From positions 1,798,001 through 1,862,000 of the forward strand of contig JABAKD010000002.1 of assembly GCA_012845835.1 (NCBI GenBank): a stretch of DNA of 64,000 nt, given 5' to 3'. Made by a program: the position numbers and the translations under genes. Below are positions 1-9,500 of the stretch, in pieces. Origin of the DNA: Undaria pinnatifida (lineage: Eukaryota; Sar; Phaeophyceae; Laminariales; Alariaceae). The notes under the pieces are model-generated. The model did not search any database. It was given only the letters and a program-made list of their open reading frames with translations, and was not told where the DNA came from. How positions within the stretch are numbered: the stretch's first letter is position 1; every line of letters begins with the position of its first letter.

Positions 1-395
1 TCAAGCGTCATGGTTTCGGAACATGGGGTCGCAGTTCCGATTTTTACCCGAAAAAATAATGTGATGGGGAGAGGTGCAGAGCTCCTCAATACTTTCGGAG
101 TCCCTTTATATATATATATATATCCCAAAAAACGTGGGGTTGTGGCTTTCTTTGTTAGAAAGTACGAATATTTTTTTACCAGGCATATCTTAGGTCGTGG
201 GTTAGGTCATCGGGTCGGAGTTCCGGTTTTCACTCAGAATAGGCTTTTTTCGAGGGTGGGGGTACAGAACTCCCCACCAGACGAGGAGCCTCATGAAAGA
301 AAAAAAAAAATGTGTTTCAACCATTTTACCGCCGTGGCGTGTGTCAAGAGGCCAAAAGCTCTACCAATACGTCGTTCTTTTGTGTTTTTACGTAC
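1..395. other. intron sequence of gene A with a diverged tandem repeat
   Basis: This stretch lies beyond the splice donor of the last visible exon of gene A (minus strand), so it is read as intron. Two diverged copies of a segment of about 70 bp are visible, near 21-88 and 205-277, each running from a CAT(G/C)GGGTCG start to an AGAACTCC/AGAGCTCC end. A short TA dinucleotide run lies at 107-122. No coding signal was found. Confidence 0.5.
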
Positions 396-528
396 CTCGT
401 CCGGGCCGTTCTCTATTTCCCATGCGGTCCGCTGCTGTAGTGTTGACCCTTCGTCGCTGTAGCTGGCTACGTCGAGGTCGATCTCGTAGTGTCCGAAGGG
501 GGCGCACACGAAGATGTTCAGCTGCACC
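396..528 (-). CDS. gene A exon 3
   Basis: The acceptor is TTCAG at 529-533 and the donor is GTACGT just below 396. Encoded residues run VQLNIFVCAPFGHYEIDLDV through a polar tail ending ENGPDE, in phase 0 at the donor. The alternative acceptor GCAG five bases further in would bring in an immediate stop with the incoming phase, so the TTCAG site is preferred. Overlapping plus-strand ORFs here are shadows. Confidence 0.6.
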
Positions 529-3500
529 CTGAATGGCATAGGACCAAGAACAGCAGGGAAGAACAGTGAACACGTGATGGTGGTGGTGGTGGTGGTGGTA
601 GTGGACGGAGGGGAGCGGAGAGGGGGGGAGGGGGGGGAGGGGTTGCTGTTGTTGTTGCTATTATTGTTGGTGCTGTTAGTGTTGCTGGTGTTGTTGGTGC
701 TGTTGTTGTTGATGATGCTGGGTTGTTGGTGTTGGTGAGTTATTGTTGGTGGTTGGGGGGACGGGGGGGACGGGTCGTACTGGGGGTTGGTGGTGGTAGC
801 GGTGGTGGTGATTGGTGGTAGTGGAGGGGGGGGCGTACGTATTTGTCGCCTGCCTTAAGCCATGTGACTATTCACCGCAAACTTATTTCCAGCCGGAGCA
901 CCGTTCCTGCTCCTTAAACAGAGACCCGTCCCACATAGAGGTGCTTTTTCCGTTTCTTTCATATATTACATACAAGCTGGGGGGGGGGTGCTCAGTTTGT
1001 GCATGGCCGTAGTCGCATGACCATAGACCCTCGCGTGCCTACTATGCCGGGATGGAGCACGTCGGGTTTCTACCAACCAGGCAGACATTGCTTGCACCAA
1101 GCGCGAAGCGCCGTGAGGTGTTCGGCGAGTCGCATGAAAGGTGAACTGCATTCTTCCAAGAACCGCTCGTAAGACGAACTTCGGCACCTTGTGCCTGTTT
1201 TCTTGCTTATGGGTGACAGAGTCAATAAGTTGTACCTTGTTTTCCGGTGTGGCCACACCAGAGACAGCAATGGGTATTCCTATGACCAACGCCAAGCCCG
1301 AGGGGGATGCGGGGGAGGGCGTCATCAGTCATGCATCATTGCCTAATCGTAGACCGTCGCATCTCTGCAACGGTGGGACGGGCCAGGTGTGCACAGACCA
1401 GGCAGACACCGCGTGCACCAAGCGCGAAGCGCCGCAAGGTGTTCGGTGGATCGGATAAAATGTGTGAGGTTGTGAGGGGGAATTGGATACCCCTGCTTAC
1501 TTTCGTGCATATGGATGTATGGGTGACACCTTTTTTGTTGGGTGTGGCCAGATCCAAAAAAATCGACGGCGGTGGAGGGGGGGGGGGGGGGGGGGGGTCG
1601 ACGGAGGTGGTTGGTTGGTGATGGTGGTGGTTGGTGGTGGGTAGTCATGATTGAGGGCGGTCGGGGGTGGTAGCGGGGGTTGGTGGTGGTGGTGGCGGTG
1701 GTGGTGGTAGTGGTGGTGGCTGGTGGTTGGTGAGGTGGTGGTGGTGGTGGTGGTCGAGAGAGGATTGGGTTGTTAGTGGCGTTTGGCGCTGGTCAGAGAT
1801 GGTGGTGATGGTGGCGGGGGTGGTGATGGTGGTTATAGTAGTTGGTGGTGGTCGGAGAGGGCTGGCAGTGGTGGCGGTGGTTGGAGGTATTTTGGTAGTC
1901 AGTGCGGGGACAGTGACTGGGGGTTCGTACTCTACTACTTGGTAGGTAGTACCCATATGGTGCCTTTTCTTTTGGTGCCGGTGATCGAGTGGATAAGGGA
2001 GAAGCTTGTGGCCGTGGTGGTGGTCATGGTTGCTAAGTGGCGGTGGTTGATGATGCGTGGGGTAAGCGGTGGCGGTGGGGGTGGGGGGTTGATGGGATCA
2101 AACTAAAAACGCTTCTCGTACAGTCTATGTCGGGACAAAACAAAACAAAAAAAAATGTAGATACGAAGGCTTGGTCGACTTTTGCTGGTGTGGGAGTGAA
2201 GAGTGAGTCAACGACTTCCAAGTGATGCATGCTATCACCTGCCCTCGTCTGGTGGTGTATCGCCGTTTCCGACGTCGTAAGATTCTTCCCATTCCATCGG
2301 GTCGGACACCGGGGCCCCGCATTCCCCGCTGATCTGCCTGCGAAACGGATGGGGACAGTGAGCACAAAAATCGTCACAAGAACAAGAAGAAGATACACGA
2401 ACAAGAATCAGAGCAAGGATAAGAGCACGAATAAGAACGAGAACGAGAATCATAATGGATAGGCACAAGAGAGAGCAACAAGAGATCATACGTAGATACA
2501 AGAAGAGGAGAGAAAAAAAACGAGAACGCGACACAAGGACAACGATAATGACAAGAGATGAGAAGGTTCAAACGGGGAAAACAACAAAGAGGTTAGAACG
2601 AGGGGAAATGGCAGGTATAAAAGCAAACAAGATAACAAAAAAAAAATCACAAAAGAGCAAAAATAAATAAGAGAAGGACCAACAACAGTTCAAAACGTTC
2701 AAGACATTAGAACAAGGACAAGCCCAAGACACGGGGAAAAAAGGGAGGCAAAAGATGGGAGACGAAAAAAAAAACGAAAGAAGGATCGGCCGTGCTTGTA
2801 CGTGCTGCACACACGTACCTCCAGCGCATGGTGATCTTGGGGTGGTCGTGAAAGTCATAGGCCTCGACCTGGAGGTACTGCTCCTTAGACGTATCGCCTG
2901 CGACCGAACGTGGCAAAACATGCGAGTATTCCGCAAGAACAAACGATGCACCCATTCGTCAATACGGGGGGCGTTGCGAGGTACCCACGTTGGCTGTGTG
3001 TAGGAGTTGGATATAATAATTATATTGAAACCGCTGAACGTGACAAGTCAAAGGCCAATACAATCCACACAAAAAATCGGAGAAGGTTACAAAAAAAATA
3101 GGTTTCCGAGGATTTTTGTTTTTTCCCCTAGGAAATCTTTTATTTTTGTTACTTGTTTCAAACATTTGACGCAATTATGATGACTTCGATCAACTTGCGG
3201 GTCGATCCCCACCTTCGGAAGCTGCGTGATTCATCACGAGGGTCGCGCATTTGTTTGCCCTTCGAAGATAAACATCAAGGGTGTGTTCTGTACGGTACGT
3301 ACCGAAACCTACCGCCGGTATTACCGGTCACGCACACATCGGTATATTCGGTACGACATCAATACCGGTATCGGACACTTCGGTAAGTTCGGTACGGCAT
3401 CAATACCGGTACCGGACACGTCGGTAAGTTAGGTACGATATTGACACCAGTACCGGCAAAGACTTTCATACCGGTACCGGACACTTCGGTAAGCTCGGCA

Positions 3501-6500
3501 CGACTTCGCTACCGGTAACGGACACTTCTGTAAGTTCAGTACGGCATTGATACCGGTACCCGGACTTTTGTACCGGAGTTGGTACTGGTATCGGTACAAG
3601 ATCGATGCCGATACCGGGCACCTTGGTAAGTTTCGTACGATATCAACCCCGTACTGCCACATTTTGGCATCAAAACAAGGTTGATTCTTATGCGATCCGA
3701 TGCCGAGCTTCAGGTTTTTAGTTTTCAGTCCGAAAAACAGGTCGGTCTTTTTCTGCAGTCCACCATATTATTTCAAACTGGGGCGGCTAAACTCTGATTT
3801 GAAAATCTGATGGCCCAAGTCGTCAGATTTTACCTGGCGATTCAGCCTGTCGGGCTCTCAAATCGAAAAACGGCATCAGGCTTCCATCAAGTAAATGCCT
3901 TATTATTTTTTAAAAGGAGCTTCCTGGAGAATATAGTACGAAATAGTACCCAGGGGACGTGCTTGAAGGGGTGATAAGTTGCAATGCCCGAGATTTCGAA
4001 CGTAACCTAACGAGTACCCGGGTACCCGCGGGTACCCGGAGCCCAAATTCTCGACGAGTATGAAATGCTACTCGTACCCGTGACGGGTATTATAGCAAGC
4101 CGGGTAATACTCGCGAGTACCCGGGTAATTGGTGAAAGAGTAACACCTATTCTAGCTTACCCACGCTATAAACTCTCGGCAGCACTTGTTGGCGTCTCCG
4201 GAAAATAAAAACCTGCCATGCCAAGGTTTGAACACCTACAGTAACTCCAATCTCCGTAGTGTTCGAGGTTTGTCACCACTAAGACTACGGGGGCGACCAG
4301 CAAAAGCGGTCCCTATATTGCCTCTACATTAGGGCCGGTATGTGCCAGCCGGAAACATAGATAAGCACAATAGCGGCAGCCGCTAGACTACGGGGGCGGC
4401 CAGCAGTAGCGGTCCCTATATTGCCAGAGAAGCCAGCCGGAAACATAGATCGGCACTATAGCGGCAGCCGACACGTCTTCACACACTGCCACTATTAGTC
4501 AATAGTTGCCGCCGCAAATACCTCCGCTTCTTCGACGACTTTGCGCAAATCTCTGTTGACCGTAACAAATGGCAAGGTATGCAGCAGCCTCCCCTTTTGG
4601 TAGGGGGCAGGACGGATGGCGCACTCTCTGGCCACCGCCTCGCATGAATTTGGGCGAGGTATCTTCGATGGAAATAATCAACTTTTATTGCTCCATCAAG
4701 CCGTGATGACTGCTGACATTTTGTGTGGTGTTTTATTCGGCGTTGAGGGGGTTGAGTCATCGCCGAGGTCATGTGCTCAGGGGTTTTGTCCCCTCCCCTG
4801 GAGCCCCTTTTTGTGTCACATCCCCACAGTACCACACCCCTCCAATGTGCGGCAGCAGCGGCAAGTATATTCCGTTCAGGCATTGACATCACACGGCCGC
4901 AATACCACACCCATACGAGGGTGAGGCAGCAGTGGTTCAATTCTACAAGCAGTGTTAGCACATCCCCTTTTTATCACACCCCCTCATCACCACACCCCGT
5001 ACACGCCTGGTGGGTGTGCGGACGTGCTACCACACCCCCTGGTTTATCACACTCCCTTCGTGGCCCCTGCGAGCCGCACTCATCACCCGGGTTACATAAG
5101 ATAACACACCCCCCACAGAATACCACACCCGGTGATAATATTTTTATCAAACCAAGTTGATATCGGGTGCTTTATGATGTAGTCTACGGCATGCATCATC
5201 CACTTTCGTCGAACATGTGTGGAAGGCTACTTTTCGCGGGGGAGGGGGGGGGGGGGCACAGATACACAGCGTAGCAAACGTGAACCCGCAGAGCTTCTTT
5301 TCTTTTGGGTTGATATACTGGCATGTGCTAATAAAACAGATCGAGCGGTGCATATTGCGTGCACACGATGCACTGGCATTTCCGCTGCATAAAGTCAACA
5401 TAGTTCCTAATGTGCTCGATGAGCTCTGACATCGATTTTGCAAGGAGCACTGTTCTAAATGGCCCTCTAGAATATGTAGGGTTGGATACTGGCGAGCAGC
5501 GCCATTACCAGGTATACTGGCTGCAGCCAGTACACTGGGTCCAAACAGTACACTGGTGTCGCGGCGAAGCCAGGTGGTCGCGGCGCAGCCGCGACCACCG
5601 CCCCCCCTCGGCCCCGCTGGAGGCGCCCCGGCGGAGGCGTGTTTTTACGCGATTTGGCTTCACGACAAGTAGAAGATTTTTTTCGGGTGATTTTGGGCCA
5701 CTTCCGAATTCGGTGCTGCCGGACTCGGGTATAAATAGTACGTAAACGGAAAATAATATGGACAACAGGTAGTCCATAATGTTGCCAAATTTTCTCAAGA
5801 CATCGGTGGGTGATATAATCACATGACTGCGGTATTCAACACATTCATCAACAAAAACTGTTCCCAAAACATGTTGAACCAAGTAAGTTGTGAGAGCCAC
5901 CGTGCGTGGTGGTGATATATCGTCATATATATATATTTCATCAACCCCATCCTCACTCGAAGGCACGAAATGAAATACTGCCCAAGTATGTACCAGTAGT
6001 CTATTACTTTAACTAAAATATTGGTCTCGAATATATAGCGCATGTCCGAAGTAGCGAAGCACGTAAACCAAAAAGGAAGTCCTCTCCGCCAAAGGCACCA
6101 TCCACTAAACAAACACCGAAAAGAGACGCTATGGAGGAAAGGAAGCACAGCGAAGCTGGTACAGTAGCCCTAACATCAAGCAGGAGGAGGCGCGACCGCC
6201 ACTACTTCTGCTTCACGGGATTCGCTCGAAGCCGCAGCGGCTTCGGGATTTTGAGACCACCCGCCGTCTGTACGGTATCCCAACTTCCTCTAGACTGTGC
6301 GTGCCTTTCTTCTTTCGTCTCGCAGCCTCTCCCATCTGATGTCGAGCAATTCGGTGGGTTTCCATGTGCTTTTTCGGAAGCACACTATAGGACGTACGTA
6401 AGTGGGCCAAGTACTGGCTGTACTGGCAGCCTCTCAGCCAGTACAAGGAGTACCGCCCGTGCAGGAGTCTTGCGAGTAGATACTGTGATCCAGGATCCAA

Positions 6501-9500
6501 CCCTAAGAATTCGTCTACGATATACCTGGTACCTGGTAAAATAAGAGAAAATTATCTTAAACCGGAAAAAGAGAAAACTGGACATAAGATAAATATTTCA
6601 GGGCTTTTCACGGTTCATGACCCGACCCGCGCGGGTCGGGTCAAGGGGGTTTCAAAATATCGCGGGTCGGGTCGGGTTGGGTCATAACATTTTAAAATCT
6701 CACTGGTCGGCTTGGGTCAAGAGATTTCAAAATCTCGCGGGTCGGATCGGGTCCGGTCAATAGGCTTAAAAACTCTCGCGGGTCGGGTCGGGTAGGGTGA
6801 AGAGGTTTCAAAACCTCGCGGATCGGGTCGGGTAGGGTCAAGAGGCTGTCAAGTCTCGCCGGTCGGGTCGGGTCATGACCCGCAAGATACGGGCCACTAA
6901 CGGGTCAAGCCATCATGACCCGCGAGTAGTTTTCGGCTGACCTGTAGGTCAAACCCGCGGATCTGGCCCGCGGATCCGCCTTTTTCAAACTTACATCTGA
7001 GGGCCGTTGCCGTGCAGGCGCCCCGCGGGTCCGATCCGCGGATCCGTAAATCATACATACAAAACTTACCGCTTCCTGCCTCTTTCGTGTCGATGCTCCT
7101 ATCATTTGTCATCACAGCGTGTAGAACAATCACCAGGCAGTACCCCTAGCTACTCGTACCATGGCATACAGCGTGACGAGAACCTCGTGCCGGCTGAAGC
7201 CGTAACAGTAGTAACAATTTCGGTCATACCGGTACGAAATGTGACCAATCGTAAAAAGGCAAGGGCAGTCGTCGTCGAAGCAGCATCATCATCAGCAGCA
7301 GCAGCAGCAACAGCAGCAACAGCAGCAGCAAGCACCAGCAGGAGACCCCAGATTCTCGCGGATCGCAGCCCCTGCTGACAGATCCACCGCCCCGGTTGTG
7401 GGCTTGCTGCCGGAGGCGGCTCAGCTAGCCTGCTTGCCGGGGCCGGAGTCTGCATAGATACCTAATTCGCTCGTAGGGTCGCTCGTCGGGTTGATCCGGT
7501 GGCTTAGCGCTACGGGCGTGGCTAATTGCCCATGCGTGCGCGTTGCGGTTTATTTCTCATTTTTCGCGCGCACACAACAAAAATGCTGCTGCGAACAATA
7601 CCGGTAGAAAGAACGATAGAACACGACATCCTGGGAAAGGTACGAAGGATCAAAGACCAACCAACCGACCGAGGCATACATGCTTTGTCCCGTTCTTTTC
7701 GACGTCGACCCCTGAGAAATGTCACCGGGTCAAGTCGACCTGACCCGCATGAAACCCTTATCTCGTGGGTCACCCGGATTGTGGCGGGTCGGGTCGGGAG
7801 GATTTCAAAATCTCGCGGGTCGGGTCGGGTCGGTCGGGTCGGGTCGCGTCGGGTCAAGACGTCTCGAAATTCTCACGGGGCGGGTCGGGTCAGCTGACCC
7901 GACCCGACCCGACCCGCGAGATTTGACCCGACCCTTGAAAAGCTTTGAAATGTTCCCGCTCGCCGAGCCTTCTCTTATCGTAGCCACTATTTAGCTCTAA
8001 AGATACAGTGGCCGGAGTCCTCGTATCTCCCGCCAGTTGCAACATCACACCACATACCATGATACACATAAACCGTTTCCGTGCAAGCTGTGCCACCGCC
8101 CACCATCGCCAACACAACTCGACTTAAACAACTCCCATACACTTGTGACCGGATCAATCAACGTACGAGTACTCGCACGACGCGTTGCCCTTTGACACTC
8201 TCAGTGCTGAAAAAAAGTGTTGGGAAACGAAAAAAAAAATGAGACGTGATCACGGCAGAACGGAGCACACGAAACAGCTAGGCCTACTGGGGAGGTAGAG
8301 GGGATATACTAGAACGTTAAATCAGCTGAGCTCTAGATGAACGCGCGCGAACAGCATGAATGATGACGACGAAGTCTTATTATGGGCAGGGCCGCTGCTG
8401 CTGCTCGCAGCCCCTCCCTGACCGGTTAGTGCGTGCCAGGGACGAATTATTACGGAAGAACGAGAGTATCGACTCTCTGGCCCCCAAAAGTCTGTAATCA
8501 AGATGTTCTGTGTTGTTGCTGTTGTTGTTGTTCTCACATAACTCGCATAATAATCAAGTCCGTGGTCGCAGGACAGGCTCCAGTCACTCTGGAGCGGAGG
8601 AATACCCCAGGGAAAAGCACAAGCAAACCAAAGGTGGTACACGCATATATCACAGCTGACGCAATTCATCCCTCCACCAGAAAAATATAAAAGTGAAATC
8701 GAGAGTCAGCCTACGATGTGCCAGGTCCATACTGTCTGGTGCATACGTCTCACTACTCGTGCCTGGAAAAAACGACTACCGTAGCTGACACCAGATAACA
8801 CACCCCGGTGATGAAATTTTGGGATTTGAAAATATTATCACCGGGTGTGGTATCCTGTGGGGGGTGTGATACCTTGTGCACCCCGGGTGATGAAGTGCTG
8901 CTCGCGGGGGGCCCAAGGGAGGTGTGATAAACCAGCGGGTGTGATGGGACGTCCGAACACCCACAAGGTGTGTTTGGGGGTGTGATAAATGAGGGGGGGT
9001 GATAAAAAGGGGGTGTGATGGCACGTCCGAACGCCCACAGGGTGTGTTTGGGGATGTGATAAAAGTGGGTGTGATAACAGTTGAACCGCTGCTGCCGCAC
9101 ACTTGAAGGGGTGTGGTATGCCTGCACGTACACTTGCCGCTGCCCCGCATATCTGCTGTAGATACCTACCTGCGATACCGGGTACCACAAGGGGCCCAAT
9201 CTAGGTGACGAAACTCCTTAGCACATGACCTCGGCGATGACTCAACCCCCTCAACGCCGAAGAAAGTTTCAAACGATTGCGCACTTGGATTGGAGCATAA
9301 AAAAATGAAATATACCTAAATCGAAGACACGTCGCCCGATATGATACAAAGCGGTGGCTGCGCCATCCGTCCTGCCCCCACACAACAGTGGGCTGCTGCT
9401 ACCTACCTCGCTATCGGTACGACCAAAAACGAGTTACGCAGGCACCACGGCCAAAAATCGAAGCCACAAACCACAAATCTACACTACGATATGACCGGCG

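Larger units (their letters stand above)
529..2818. other. gene A intron 2, repeat-filled
   Basis: This 2.3 kb intron holds GGT/GTT-rich simple sequence (577-830), two members of a dispersed GC-rich repeat family (979-1263 and about 1335-1560), a G-run followed by a long TGG array (1565-2095), and a purine-rich A/G tract (2370-2800). No exon was recognised in it. Confidence 0.5.

Noticed and set aside
1645-2106. Poly-Gly/Val and poly-Thr/Pro ORFs
   Set aside because: Both strands of a TGG array are open by composition only.
3290-3660. CRISPR-like regular repeats
   Set aside because: The unit is a diverged tandem array without unique spacers, in a genome with spliceosomal introns.
4479-5160. 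Overlapping ORFs of 102-160 codons on both strands
   Set aside because: They are translations of the TATCACACCCC-type repeats of a decayed TIR element; the same frames recur at 8753-9199 and 10309-10802, mirrored by strand.
6617-7937. Telomere-like GGGTC arrays
   Set aside because: They are interstitial, interrupted by 30 bp spacers, occur at five loci and in mixed orientation.
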